Numbered from the stretch's first letter, positions 36,891-51,560 are shown. The stretch: DNA of 64,000 nt from Heliocidaris erythrogramma (GCA_025617745.1 CM046853.1:16039174-16103173), one strand, 5' to 3'. Numbers and translations are program-made. Notes: generated from the letters alone by a model not told the origin.

Positions 36891-38583
36891 TCTTATAACA
36901 AGTTCCTAGGCTTTTGGCATTCGCCATTCGGCATTTGAGTAACACCTTTGAATTAGTGTCGATTACATACAAGGACATATCGGGATAACATAGGAACATT
37001 TTGATTATGTTCATTTCGCCCGGAGTGCAATTAATCATAGCAGCAAAAAGTATCGTTACTCAGCAGTGAGGTAGCCATAGTGTAATCTACCTATACATCT
37101 AAATATAGATAAATGTACAAAATGATAAACCACTACGGTGCAGTTTTTTAATGGCGTGTGATTTATCCAGTCTCATGCATGACCAAAAGCTTATGTTAGA
37201 GGGATATGATCGCAGGTCAGCCTTTAAACACACCAAATGTTAATTATATTGTTACCACCTTTGACCTTTAAGAAACTTGACATCTCAACTATTCACTTTC
37301 GAGTAAATGCGATCACCGTATCGATCAGGAGGAGTGTGCTTGTCATTCATGCCAGGTATCAATCAACAAGGTGAACGATACAGGGGTCCCAGAGGCAAAT
37401 GTTTCATACGGATTAGCCTCTGACATTGGGATGGGTAACATTGATAGATATGTCCTAGCTCACGGGGAAAGGATATTCAACAATTTCTTGTCTTCACTAT
37501 GAACACACAGAGACTTGTCTATAACATAATGGTACCTCCCTCCAACTTTCATCCATCCTTCATCATTCATCTGACCAAGGATTAAACTCCTTGATCTGAC
37601 GCCCCAAACTTTTCTCTTCCGCTTTAGCTTTTCCATTTTAATCTGCCTCCAAATTTATCCTTACACTTCCTTATTTAAATCGATCACATTTTCTTCTGTT
37701 GAGAGCCAGAAGGGCGTTAACCTCTTTGTAAAATTCTATCACTCAACGCCTTTCTGGTACTCAGCAGACGTCTTATATTCTATTCTCTGTTTTCTGTCGT
37801 TTTGAAGGATGTTTTATATGAAAGATGTTTTCTATATCCTCCAGAGCTCCGCTGTCGAAATTGAAAGACAACACAGAAAATTGGGGTTGAACATTTTACT
37901 TCCGACGAATTATTCGCAAATTTTCTAGCAGCAAACTTGCCCCTTAGGTATGATTATGAAAGATCAACCAGGCCTTGTAACCATGCAGATAACCTTCAGA
38001 ATCAGCTGCAGACATGTATCATGATCGGTCTGGGGGAGAAAAAAATAGTTCTGTAGAACTAAAATCAGCTATGCGTAATGTGGTAAATGTACGTTATGAT
38101 TGTCAAACGTACAGCACATGGGGATTGCAAGAAGTGTTTTTTTTTTCTTTCTTCCCTCCTTCTTCACGCTACTCCCTATTTTTCATTCAGTATTCATGAG
38201 GTTAATCCCTAACGACTTGATATTGACAATAACTCTTTTGGTTTCGACTTTGCAGCATATGATGACAAAGTGGTTGGCTTCCTACAACCATGACAACCTT
38301 CATGGCGGAGACAAAAACCCAAATACAGGAGTCTTCCGCAGAATGTCAAGAGGATTGCACGAAGTAACACAAGTCGAAGATTATCTCTCTTTGCCAAAGA
38401 AAAAAATTTCATCGTGGGTGAGAAATCTACAATCGTGGGTGAAAATTTACACATTCTTTTTTCTTTCGTTCTTTCTTCCAGACGCATGACTGACAAAAGT
38501 AAATATTCGGGTTCAAGTAGTCTGAGGATGACGAAGAGAAAGAGATATTCATAGGATGATAGTTTGATTGTTCAGGGGTGTCT

Positions 38584-38599
38584 CCCCCCCCCCCCCCCC
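38584..38599. repeat. C16 homopolymer
   Basis: Sixteen C lie after GGGGTGTCT. Two near-identical 20-base direct repeats containing ATCGTGGGTGA lie close by at about 38412-38452. Confidence 0.88.
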
Positions 38600-40255
38600 T
38601 TGATTTTGGTGTGGAAACGTAAATCATAGTGTCATATTATTGTCAGAATGTTTAGTTATGAAAACGGTGAAATGTGTTTTTAGATTACTATTCTTAACGT
38701 TACATCTGCACCCTATTTCTATTAGTATTCATGGTCTCAATCTTTCGTGGTGAATGTTAAGGCTTTCTCTACAAGGCTATCCCGCGGTTGTTCTTTATTT
38801 ATGAGTACTATAGTACACACTGTATAAAGAACAAGTAAATATATAACAGTAAGTCCTTTATTTGGTATTGACGTTGCATTGTAGAAGACAAGGGGTTGAC
38901 ACAATGTAAATGAAACCCTGACAAAAGTGTTTTCAACAGAATGCCAAAAGGATCGCATTAAGTAACGAGAATTGAAGATAATCACTTTTTGCTGAAAAAT
39001 AACTATTTATTCTAATAATATATATGTGGGTGAGAAAATAAGCAATGGTATATAAACAGATTCTAATTATTAATGAAAGTAAACTATCCATCGAGTTTTT
39101 TTTTCTTTCTGAAGAACGACCTTTGACAGACAAACAGTCAACAGAACTGAAACACAAAGAACGACGTTGATTATTGAGAGCTCGTTCAAACTTTCACCGA
39201 TATGATGATACCCTGATTTCTTTGGTAACATAAGTTAACTTCATGGGTCTTACAATTTCAATTTTGTACGAAAACCTTGCTGTCATTGTCAGACCTGACG
39301 GTAATTTAAAGAAGATTCCTGACATACATGACATATGAAATGTGACACTGTCAAGTTTTATATAACTGGAAACTGAGAAATGCCATTTCTTCCAGCATGT
39401 CCAGTAGAAATATGAAAGAATTCTGCTATAGCCCGGAAATCATCATTAGTTTCCGCATCAAGTACAATCATCGGTGGATGAAATTAAAGCCTCGTGAAAT
39501 TGGCCATGATCCTTTGTACAGTTACAACTGAATACTACCCATCCCAGGTCCTGTACGAAGGTATCCTAACCCCTAGGTCTACCTGTGGGGGCATGAATGA
39601 CACCTGTGACCTATTAGGTCCCTCTGTTTCTATACCTCCAAGATCAAAGTCAGATTTAAGTCTTGGAATCCATTCGCGACTGCACTGGTATGACATTCGT
39701 GGATTTGACCTGTCCAACCTTTGGATATTTACGGCAAAATATTGAAATGAAAATATCCGCAGGGTTCTTCCCTCGGGTTATTTTCGCTCGTTATGTCTTT
39801 CTTTCAAGAACTCAAGAAGGTATAAAGATCGTGTCTGAGGGACGGGTGTGCTTCAGGTCTGGTCGGTTTGATAATCGTACAAAAGGGAGTAATCCAATTG
39901 ACGCATCACCATAATACTCCTCATCCGTCTACGATTTTCTGGTATTAAACCCTGCTTTAAAGCTTTGTGCGCTCTAAAAATATTAACCTAATAACCTAGA
40001 TAATGTTTTATGTCCCCGTCATACCATTTGAAATGGCAGCTATTAAAAGCATGGAAGAGAACTGAATGTAACACTCTTAGTATTAGTCATTTGTAGAATA
40101 TATCGTAGTGTGGAAGATGGCGAGTGTTAACTAAGATCACGACAAGACGAAGGAGAGTCCACTCACAATGTGCAGATATAAATGTATAAAACAACATTTA
40201 TTGTCGAATATTAACATCGAAGTTGGAACAGTTTTATATATAAGGCTTGTCTATG

Positions 40256-40433
40256 ACAACTTAGTACTCCTTAATCAAGGCTTGTCCAGGCAGGAGCAAA
40301 TGCACATCGGAGAAGTAGATGATGATTAAGTATCACCGTTGAACATAGTGATACGAAATGGCTTGGTATGAAGACTTGGTACTCCCATATCAAGGCCCGC
40401 ACGGGCAGAAGCACAGCACGGAGGAAGAAGTCC
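40256..40433. repeat. Diverged direct duplication, about 113 bp apart
   Basis: Segments at about 40256-40322 and 40369-40433 share ACTTRGTACTCC, ATCAAGGC, GGGCAG or AGGCAG followed by AGCA, and CGGAG-AAG in the same order. The function is unknown. No long terminal repeat boundaries were recognised. Confidence 0.6.
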
Positions 40434-40592
40434 GAAGACTTATAAGAACCCAGAGAACATAATTTCTCAACTACATGTATTTATACTATGAGGGGAAGTC
40501 ACTGACATCCAGGAGAGTGAGAATGAGATGTCTCTGTAAATATCAATTGCAACTAATTCTATAGAGGGATTACTCTTAATGACCAACTAATA

Positions 40593-40687
40593 CAAAGGAC
40601 AGGTTATGCTGGTATGTTTTATTCAGTTCGATCGAACCAACAAAGGACAGGTTATGCTGGTAGGTTTTATTTAGTTAGATCGAATCA
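40593..40687. repeat. 48-bp tandem duplication
   Basis: Two copies with a 48-base period begin CAAAGGACAGGTTATGCTGG and run into TTTTATT-AGTT-GATCGAA. They differ at a few positions. Confidence 0.92.
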
Positions 40688-41091
40688 AGAGGGGTTATTG
40701 TTCTGATGTGCGCTTACACCAATTAATCCAAAAGAAGGATTATTGTGGGGAATTAATTCGTTTGTATAATTAAAACTTGGCAATTGGAAGTATTTCATAT
40801 TCAACATTCTAAATCATATCTAAAACAACATTTATGTGTACTTTTGTTACTCATTTAATGAAATACTAAAGAAAAGGATTTTTTCAGAATTTAGAACTGA
40901 GTGATCAAGAGAAGGATCAAGTCTGACATTATAAAGTCTATGTACAAAAGCGTTGCCAGAGGGAAAGAAAGCCACAATCCTTCAAACTTTTTTCATTTTG
41001 TATTGACGTTTAATTGGCCATAGAATTGGCCTGTACTTAATGAAAACAATGTCAGCCCATGCACAATTATTTCTTCTTCTCTGTAGCACCA

Positions 41092-41103
41092 CCCCCCCCC
41101 CCC
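41092..41103. repeat. C12 homopolymer
   Basis: Twelve C follow CACCA. Confidence 0.85.
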
Positions 41104-42131
41104 TTCTCAAACATGGAATTTCTCTATACATATAGTACGGATCCTCACAAACGTGTGCTTGAATTCATCATTATATCTATAACCCATTGTCTAGTGTATA
41201 GTTACATAATCACTGTATTACAAATTGCAGCTTGAACTTCCAAAAAAGAGAGATGGAACCCCTGTTAAAATTATTTCAAATTCAAATGCTATGTGGGCTT
41301 CGAGAAACAGACCTACATCCTCGCCTGAGTCATATCTTACCCCTCGTCACTGATTGTTTGAGACGCGGTAAGAGCGTCAAGGCGGCGAACAGGATAGGTC
41401 CCGGGAGTACTAGCGGTCAGATCTAGAAATCGACAAGAAACATCATCCAGCCATAGACCAACGTCAGAAACAATGGACTACATGGTGCCCAAGGAAAAAA
41501 AAGGGTTGGAAAAGATTTTCACGACATTTCAAAGACAATACTCCTTTTAAATTCATAAGAACATTTAATGTTTCAAAAATATGGATCTTACTAACATCCA
41601 AATATATCATGGTACTACAAAATTTCAATATGGCACGAATATCATAAGTAGTAGAATTATTACAGTTCCTTTCTTTGTGGAAGAAAACTAACCTGGACAG
41701 ACATTTCGGACAGTGGAGCATAGCAGCTATGTTTGACTAGATTTTTTGCCTCACTTTGACCACCTGCACAGACTTTCACGTTTCTGCTTTCAGCTTTCTT
41801 TCCTTCTTATTTTCTACAAATCAAATGACTTCCTCTAGCTATTTTAAGCACAAACTTTGAAAGTAAATCAGGTGAGTATTGACTTTTCTACCAAACAGTA
41901 ACGTCCAACAAGTTACGTCTCATTGGTTTTCCAGCATTCGGATCATTTACTAATCTCTACTTATCACATGCTCTGATCTCATTCTCTAATGATAGCCATC
42001 AGTCCTAAGAGACTACTTCAGTGATGCCAAGTTACGGTCACTCATTCCCGAATGGGAAGCATATCGATGAGAGTGTTTTTGATATCATATAGACATATCA
42101 ACATGGACATGATAATCAGTTACAATCTAAC

Positions 42132-42408
42132 TCAACCCGGAGGTGATGTTCGGGTAGCTTCGAACGCAAATCGGAAACAATTGTGTCAATAAAAAATTAA
42201 GGCACTCGGATTTCCGAAAACACACGATCAGATTGTAGCAACGTTCCTGAATGATGAGAGACGTCCGACAGTCAAAAATCAACCAGGAGATGATGCTCGG
42301 TTAGCTTCGAGCGCGAATCGGAAACAATCGCGTGAATTCAGGCATTCGGATTTCCGAAAACACTCCATCTGATTGTAGCGAAGTTCCTGAATGATGAGAG
42401 ACGTCCGA
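42132..42408. repeat. Tandem duplication, 147-bp period
   Basis: Copies at 42132-42269 and 42279-42408 start TCAACC-GGAG-TGATG and end GAATGATGAGAGACGTCCGA. They share AATCGGAAACAAT and GGATTTCCGAAAACAC, which form a short inverted pair (TCGGAAA / TTTCCGA) inside each unit. The second copy lacks about eight bases. Confidence 0.92.
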
Positions 42409-45400
42409 TGGGGGAATATCGGTAGCTGGAGGGTTGTTATGCTAACAGCGGTCAAATCAGGTCAGTCTGTAGTAGATATTTCGAAAATGAGCAGTCTCGC
42501 CGATCAAGAACCCTTACCGTCAACAGAACACAAGTGTCTAAACAATATACTTTTTATGTATAATGTCGGAATGGCTATACGAAGAGGACACACGGTGAAA
42601 CAAAACCCGCAGTGGCATAATTGATGATGAAGGACTGTACATGTACAGGCTTTCTATTGAAAAGTCGATTATGTGATGACGAAATAATGTGAATTCAAAG
42701 ATAATATTCGATCACTAATCTAACCGGATTTACTTCATCCATCAATCATTCTTAAATAAGACAGCCAAGATCAGCGTATAAAATAAGATGGGTCCATTGG
42801 AAACTAGTTATTGTCTCACTACTTAACTACTTAACCGAACCTTTTCTCTGATGGTATTCAGTTCTTCCTCACTTGCTGATCTTTTTATTTTAATGGACTC
42901 GATGAATATTACCAGACAAGAGAATTCATACGACTCAACATGACTCACATTAGCGGATGGGTGTCAGTATTTCATGTTTAGTTTACAGCTGTCTGTCTCT
43001 ACTTAAAGATGGTATCATTTCACTGGAAATAAATAGATATTAAGTAAAAAAAATGGCATATTCAAAACTTTAGCAACTTATAACACGAATATTTGCCAAC
43101 TTCTGCTCATGAAACGGGAGTGCCTAGGCTAGTGCTAAATTTTTGACAATACGATTTTAACTCATTCTCGTTGAATAAGAAAAAATATGATCTTTTCACG
43201 TTCATTATCTATTCTCTGCTCTTTAATCTAAGATGTATCATTGTTATGATGTTGACAGCAGTGAGTGATAAACGATATCCATAATCGGAGGACGCAGTAA
43301 TGTTCAGTCATGTCTTGAATCTAACAAATCATTGGGAATGGGAACAAGAGTCAACGAGAGCAATATGTACCATTTGACTCAACGGGAGACATGAGAAAGA
43401 AACACATAACATTGCTATGACATGTCCAATCAGGGTAATGGAGAGTGACGAACAAAATTTAAGCGCTCAGATGGTGTCTTTCTACCCCAAAATTGCTTGC
43501 TTTTGTCATTTTCGAAAAGGATGAGTAGGCATTTGCGGTTATGTGGAAGAAATTTTGACCTGCACAAAAGATGCCTATTCTTTACAAAATGACGCATTGG
43601 TGATATTGCCTGCATTTTATGATAACAATCAATCAATTTGGTTCGATTTTGCACTGAGCACATCAAAAAATAAAATGTGATTACCCTATCATTAGCATCT
43701 CATATGCTCACTCTTTCTTTCTATGATTGAAAAAAAATATATAATTTCTGTGGTGCTTTCGCGTGAATAAGGTACCGAGAGATGGGAATGGGTTAGTAGT
43801 TGAATTCGTTGTTCGCTAATTATCTTGCGAACGTTCCTGTCATTTTTGTACCTACAGTGTGCGATTGAAAACATGATTCCCATTTACCGAGCTTATTCAT
43901 TTGAATAATGGAACTAATGATGTCTGATATCTGCTGTGAATTAGGTTAATGGTGGCCCGTCCTTCGTATGTCTTATTCCACACCACCTCAAGACTTGATG
44001 TCTTGCCTTAAGGCCAAAAGAAAATAATTGGATGTTATTTTCCAAACAGGAATAAATTCAACGTTGTTCCAATTATTACCCTGGGTTGCACGTTGATGAC
44101 AACCTTGTGTATGGTAAAAAAAAAATAACTGTCAATTCTACTTGTACATTATCATGATTATATAAGACTCATACCTGCAAGAGCCTACGGCTGTTTTTAC
44201 TAAAGAAGGCTTTCAGATTTCTATAAAAAGATTTTATGAATTTATGCAGGTCTTTCATTATTAAAGAGCCATTGAATATCATACATGTGCATTCATTAAC
44301 AATACATCAGAGTGGCTAAGAGCAACACAGTAAATCAAGCGTCGCCATTTTGTAAGGAAGAATAAAATTAATATTTAAAAGCACAGTCTGTTGTAGTTGA
44401 GTAATGGATACCGATTAGGAATATCGACAACACGAGAGTGCATGAACTGTCATATTTCACATATCTTATTCATAACCCTTCTCTCGATTTGAACAATACT
44501 TAAACAATTCTTATCCCTTTTAGATCAAACCAAAATATTTATCACCACTCCCGACATGGGTGCAAAAAACAGACCCTAAAGTTTGTGGTTAGGTGACTTT
44601 TTAGGTCTTACGACTTTTCATTATTCCTAATCCCTGTCTTTAGATGAAATATGGACCAATACCGTATGGATCATTATCATGTTCTTTTCCGCAGCTCGAA
44701 CATTGAAATTGAAATGATTGTTAAACCCTACAGGTGTTTAGAAAAACAGACCCCTAATTGGTGTGTGGTTATGAGTCAATATTTTACCTCCCAGAGTGCC
44801 TTCAAGACCCCGGAATGAGTAGGTGCTCTTTCTTGTTAACAACTCAACCCTTCACGGAACATGAATCTTTTCTTTATCGCACTATACAATGTCCCATTTT
44901 ATTACACGGTTCGAAAAAGAAAGGAGTCGATTTGCCTTTCCCTTTCTCGTCGGACGACTGAATAATCGAAGTGACTGCAATCATCATGCAACGTTCAGGC
45001 AGAAGATTGTTTGTTAAAGAGAAGGTTGAGTTCTATAGGAAAGGTGAAAATAATTTGTGAACTTAGAGAAAGTTACTTTCTCATTCCTTTTAGGTCAGTT
45101 TGAAAGAACGTCATAGTAGAAATGTCCCACGAAAAGAATTGTCTTCAAGTGCTCTTATATTCGAAATATGATGAGAAATAACTGAAGCGTTCGGGCCACA
45201 TTCGTGCCACATGTGTGTACAGTCCCATATACACATTTGTGTGTGCCATGCATGTGCTTTTCAGCGAAATGGAGTCAATTTCTGATATTCTGATGATTCC
45301 AAAACCCATCAGTATAGACCAATTGTTATGTAAACATTATCAGCCTTTCCCAATTGATTTGAGACAGTTTCTTTCACAATGTAATCGTAAGAAAATGACC

Positions 45401-46605
45401 AGAACTCAACTTTATCTGTAGGTTCTATAAGTCTTCACCGTTTAACAGGAAAATTACATAATTATATCAAGATGCATAATGTTAACGTTAAGTGGTTACT
45501 CAGTTAGATACGCATCATATATTTCTCACTTTAAATTTATCAAATTAACAATACTTAGCTCATAATACGCTAATCCTATTATAAAGCTCTATCAGAATCT
45601 CAATAGTTCTATACAAACAGTGGGTTTTGCTCTGCAACAAGACAATTTAGAGAAAAGATATGATGATACACTATAGGACGTGATGCTGGCCTTAATTATT
45701 TCACAAATATCATACATTACAACAAAACATAAATCTATACTTTTCTGGCTATAGGAGTACACTTCAATCCTACTGTTTACGAAGACCGTGAACCGAAACT
45801 TGGAAACTAAGGTCATATCAGTACCTGGGGAAAGCAATACAAAATCCGATAAATCTACTCGTCTTCATCCATTAGTACTGATCTAATCTAGCATATTTCT
45901 TTCAACCATATAAGGTACAAGGAATGCAGCAAGTCAAGAGTGCACTCAACAAGAAAGGTTCTCTGATTCTTAATCTGCTAATAAATTACCATGGTTATGC
46001 ACAAGGAAAGCAGAAGAAATATTTTTGCATTAAATATAAACCAAAATCGTTCTCACATTACTCTTCTTCGCGTTCTTCAACTGTCAAAGAAACAAATTAA
46101 TATTATGATCGAACCATTGATAAATCACGAAGGCGCCATTCTTTCCCATTTCTTTTCTTAACAGGACCCGAAGGCTTCAAAGGGTATTATGTGCCTCGGA
46201 GTAGCATCCTTTCACAATTGTCATGTCAACGAGTAACACAATGTAATCTTCACCGAACAAGGTAAAATCAAGGAACGACTAATACAGTCTTTTTTAACTG
46301 ATGGGTATGATAATAGGAAAAGGACAGTAGACGGGGTCCCCATTAGCTATGAGCTATATTAATGGCAGTTAACATACAATACAGTTCAATTAAATACATT
46401 TGACTGTCTATGGCTTGTAGTCATAAGACAGATAGGTCTTTTGAACAAGGAACGAGAGAAGAAAAACAATTATGAAAAATTACAAAAATGCTTAGTTTGA
46501 ATCTTCGTCTTCAAATTTTCTATATTCTTGGCTGAATATCTTAGAATTCTTGCCCTTATCACATGATTTAGTCGGGATTCCGCTCGGATGTAGTGCCATT
46601 ATACC

Positions 46606-46638
46606 ATAGAGTTACATATATACGCACTGTAACTCTAT
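46606..46638. other. 11-bp perfect hairpin
   Basis: ATAGAGTTACA at 46606-46616 pairs with TGTAACTCTAT at 46628-46638 across an 11-base loop. The stem is too short for a microRNA precursor. It may be the core of a decayed inverted-repeat element. Confidence 0.6.
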
Positions 46639-46763
46639 GCATTATACTCGAATGGACACCTAAAACTTCACTTCAAAGTATAAGAAGGAACGTATATTTG
46701 ACAAGCTTTTCAGGTAAGGATAATCATTCATTCACCTCTCATCCACATACTTATTTTCCTCGT

Positions 46764-46797
46764 CTCTCTCTGTCTGTCTCTCTCTCTCTCTCTCTGC
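46764..46797. repeat. (TC)n microsatellite
   Basis: A dinucleotide repeat with GTCTGTCT interruptions. Confidence 0.88.
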
Positions 46798-48746
46798 CTG
46801 TCGGTTTTTGAACAATCCCAATGTATAAACTATCTATAGAGCTATTAATCGAAGAGTAGAAGGATTTGTCGGTATTGAAAAGAAAGCGGACAGGAGGGGT
46901 ATTTTTGCCTCCAGCACCCACGAAGAAAAGATCCTAGGCTTGAGAATCTTTGTGTTGCTAGTCCCCTAGGTGTCTTTTTGAGATGCAACGAGACGGATTT
47001 GTCACTCGTACAGACGACATGACTTTCTGAAAAGGAATTGGAATTGCCTGAAATGCTGAAGAGGTTTCCGCCCCACTATTCTCAAGAGTTCGCATTATCA
47101 ATATATCCTGTTATTCGGCATTCCGTGCAAGAAAATTGCGTTATGGGAAGACATTGCTTCTTATATACTGAAGTTGAACATAACTAATTAAAAACAAAAT
47201 TCCATCTCATTCGAATTATTCAAATTCACATACACATTTTTCCATATTTCGATTGAAATAAACAGTCGGGAAAAGACATATATTTTCTATTTTTTCTCTT
47301 GACGTTTTGGCTCCAATCGTCTGAGAGTAACTGATACTCGTCAAAATTACGGACATTATGAATATGGTGATTGAAATTATAGGCAAAGGTAGATAATATC
47401 ATGTAAATCCCCCGGAAGAAATCTTGTCCTAAATAACAAGTTAAATCTACGAGTAGACTACGTTAGGATCACGATAAATTTGAGAAAATATTCTAGTAGT
47501 CTGCAGTATAGCCTCCCTGTGTGACGTATAATGTGTCATAGTCACAACACACCATACATACAGCATATTTCGCTGGAAAAAAGTAATCTAAATCATTGTG
47601 ATTTATCATGATTATAGATTATTGATTCAGAGATCATATACCTAAAATGTACGGGCTAAAACAGGGTATTTGAAATATAATTTAACAAATTTAGTATTCA
47701 AATAAGATAAATTAATGTGGTTGCACTGTGCATAATTCCAAGTTAGACTACATGTAAACAGTCAATTTCATGCAAAATTATTTTGTTATTTGTACTTTTG
47801 TTTTTGTTTTCTGAGTGCGTTACATAAGCATAATTTTACGGAATTTTACATTTTAAGATATCACTGATGAGTGTCTTTATTGTCAATAACAATAAAACTG
47901 GATGGATATTTCGTCATAGATTCTTTAAAATGTTTGAAAAGACCCATGCAGTTCCTCAACACCTTTACTTAACGAGTATAATGAACAATTTCGATACAGA
48001 GGTGACTCAATAAAAATGACCTTCTCTTGAGGATTATTAAGTAAAGTTGAGACTTGTCACAGACAAATTTGTCCATCGCTGTAAGGACACCTCATTTGTA
48101 ACATGTTTCCATTCTCTCTTGGAATATTAAATCTGAATAGGTGGGTGTGTATCAGGACGTGTTTTTGTGTTCTGTTGTTGCTAGCTGACAAAGAACAAAC
48201 TCATGACTGCGCTGATGGAACAACTCCAATATATACATTGTATACGCAGTGTCTGTACAGGGCGGTTACATAACATAAAGCTGGAATGGATTAGTATTGG
48301 TTGGATGGAGCAGGGATTACTGAGATAAGAAACAGGCAAACAGATTAGGGTAGGAGATTAAAAAACAAACAAGAAAGAGCGTTGGAACAGGATGATGAAG
48401 ATGTGGACTGAAATAAGATGAAATGATGAGAACACAATAACGTGGGCTACTCTAATCCAAGGTTAAGAAACATAATGGAGATAATTGCTTTACAGATTCA
48501 GGTATAGCAATGCCACTCGTATACTGATTCCCGGACCTGCAAGGCACTACTAACTACTCACTATTACTATAACATTGCAAAGCTAAAAATTGCATGAAAA
48601 TGTCTTCAAGAGAAAGAAAAAAAAACATATAGAAAATACAGGGCTTATTTTGTTGTTATTTATTCATTTGATAAGATTTTATCCTGTATATGGAATATCT
48701 AACTAAATTTTAAAAATTCCAGTGTCGATTTTTAACTACTACTCGA

Positions 48747-48875
48747 CAGGGGCGGATCCAGGATTTAGTATAAGGGGGGGGGGCACACAAATGCAAGTTT
48801 GTCAACTTTTGGAAAAGGTAGACCCGTATTTTTTGGTCTTCCCAGCTTCTCGAAAAGTCGCACGGGCCGCCACTG
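48747..48875. mobile_element. hAT-like miniature element with perfect 8-bp target duplication
   Basis: The element begins CAGGGGCGGATCCAGG and ends GGGCCGCCACTG. It is flanked by identical octamers CTACTCGA at 48739-48746 and 48876-48883, the target-site duplication length of hAT transposons. The 129-bp body matches the first 115 bp of the copy at 25086-25260 and has a G10 run at 48774-48783. No coding capacity remains, so movement would need a transposase supplied elsewhere. Confidence 0.88.
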
Positions 48876-51535
48876 CTACTCGAGAAAAAACCCAATCATG
48901 ATCAGAAAATAAAACTCCAAGAATGAAAATGGCAATGCAGTTGTGTGAGGTATGATATTTGGTCTATTTTATCCAAGGAGAGAGAGCATCTAATCAAACA
49001 GGAATATTTTCTCTATTATGGACTAAATATTTCGGAAAGCTTACCACCACTCACAGATATTCATTTTTATTTCCTTCATAATTTAGGGCATGTGAATGGC
49101 TATATCTGTATTGACTCAGACAAGGCTTTTCTAGAAATAACTGCAAACATGCTTAAAGCTATTTATAAAAGTAGGACTGGTGGGAGGTGAATGGTGCCCT
49201 GTAGACTGCATACGATCGTTAAGACGTGTATTTGAGCTTATTTTAGCAGAAACTAGACAGGTGACAGAAATCGCCTGCAGACGGCTAAGCTTATACGATA
49301 TAAAAACATTTTCATTTTTTTCTGCACGTAAATTGTTATACTTACAGCCCCTTCAGGAGAATTTCAATCCAAAATGTGAACCCCGGCTGCATGCGTATGC
49401 CAGATTTGAGCATTTCAAAGTGATGCCGACCAACAAAAAAGGACTATTAGTTACTAACCAGGCCTAATAATACTTACATGTTAAACATTTACGAATGGGT
49501 ATAAATTTAGGCCAAAGTATTTCGCTCAATGTGCTGCTGAGATAGAGAGGAAAATATAATATGAAAGACAAAGAAATTACATTCTCTATATATCGCGGTG
49601 TCGCCAACTGATTTATAGGGCTATTAGCTTTTTAGTAAGTACAATTTACTTTCTTGATTTTTTAAAGAGCTATTGATTTCATATTTCACATTTTTATCAA
49701 TGTCCTAAATAAGCATGTTCTTATTGATATCCTATCCTAAACGTAAATTAACCGTATATGATAGACATGCGTGAAGCTTATTAAACCAGAAATTGTGTTC
49801 GATTCTGTGAAGATAAAAAAGGGGAAATGGGGCAACGCATACAAAGAACCTGCCCACCCTTTTTCATACCACAGTGTCACAATTGAACTGTACAACAACT
49901 GACAAAAAGCCATTTCTGGCTGACTTGCCATTTATTCCTATTGATAAAAAAGAGAAAAAATACATTTTACCCTGCTGGGCGTTAGAACGGCGCTGACAAG
50001 GTGTTCTGAACTTCGGTTGACTCCGTACCATGATGTTAGTACGGTTTCTTTCAAGTGTATCCTATTCTAGGCTCGGTCTTGGAATCAATAGCAGTGCTTG
50101 GCTCTCCAGGCGTAAACGTTTAACAATTTCTATGGCAATATTTTGGAAGAATACAAGGTGTGTATATTTGCTTTTTGTGAATGTTGTGAACACAAGGCAC
50201 ATCGTCGACAGCAGTGCTTGTATGACTTGTGTGAATTAATGTGACTCTTGATTTTGCTATCTGTAGTAACAAAGCTTGCAAAAATCTGCACTGTAGGTTT
50301 TCATGGTATGCTCAGTCATTTCATACCCCTAATACTTATGCGTAGTTGAAATATGAAAACAATAATATTGGTTCTGTACTGTAACATGATAGTAAGACTG
50401 TTGCAGTCTTTCTTTTAATGCTTTATTACTCGATCAATAAAACCCATTTCATTTAATTCATTCTGATATTTTTGTCTACTGTATTTGAGGGACCTAAAGC
50501 ATTCATGTGTAGGTCTAGTTATATCGAATTCTATCAGGAGATGGAAAGTGGGAAAATACCCTAACCGCCTCCTAATTACTCGATCAAAACAGTAAGTGCA
50601 TCGTCACGATATCGTCATCTTAGCAAGAGTAGAGAGAGTATACTGATAGAGTATCATAGTACGTAGGAGGACTATACGTCGGCTTTCTGATTACAACGAC
50701 ATACACGTCTTGGAGAATTGCGTACCCAATACATGGTAAATGGAGACAGATGAGGGCAAGAAAATGGTACACGCATGTCATAAAATGCACAATAATAGAT
50801 TTAGAGATAAGCCCGAACAATGGGTGCCGTTTTAGATGGCGGATTCATTCAGAATGCAACAAAGGGTAAAAGTGTTTAGTAAATCCAATGCGTTCCACAT
50901 CATTTGCTCTCCAATGGACCACATGTATGGGTATCTGAATAACTCTACTAACCATGCTAACTATAAACCAACAATACTGACAGTCGTTAGTATCTATTAA
51001 AAGAAAACCTTTCAAATGCTCCACTGGGGACCGTCTGTGTCACCACATGATAAGAATTCATTTTGGTATTTAACAGCTTAATAAGAATACATCGTATATT
51101 TTCTTCGTGGTATTTTTGTTGTTGAGATGTTTTCGTTTGGTGCCATTTGCGCCTATAAATCAAGGAACCGATCATAATTGTGGTATGTGTGTCTGGGTCA
51201 CTTTTTGACTTTTTAGCAATAGGCTCACCGCAGGTCGAATACGTCATCAAACAATACGCCTTTACTACCCCCACTTCATTCTCTCTCCCTCTCTGCTATT
51301 CATAATTCGATTTGGCCTACATGTTTCTCGTTAATGTACAGCTGCAAACCCATAATAGTGGACAAAAATGAACCAAACGGAGTTAGAAAGAAGGAAGAAA
51401 TAAACGAGATGCTAAAATATAGTAAAGATAATTGAAAAAAAAAACCACAACACAAAAACCTCTCTCGGTCATGGCGATTGTTAACGATACCACAAGGGTT
51501 TCCGGAATGATTCTACCCGTCTTATTTCCATCACA

Positions 51536-51560
51536 CCCCCCCCCCCCACACACACACACC
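51536..51560. repeat. C12 plus (CA)n
   Basis: Twelve C pass directly into a CA repeat. Confidence 0.88.

Noticed and set aside
38100-38489. 129-codon plus-strand open frame
   Set aside because: Low-complexity Phe-rich ends, no known domain, and part of a possibly duplicated non-coding segment also seen near 38.9-39.1 kb.
46606-46638. MicroRNA precursor
   Set aside because: The stem is only 11 bp with an 11-base loop, well below precursor size.
50705-50781. Alternative signal-peptide exon (MTCVYHFLALICLHL start, phase 2 GTATGT donor)
   Set aside because: It is possible in phase, but the exon at 56873-56934 has a better signal peptide and a perfect GTAAGT donor. Kept only as a candidate alternative first exon.
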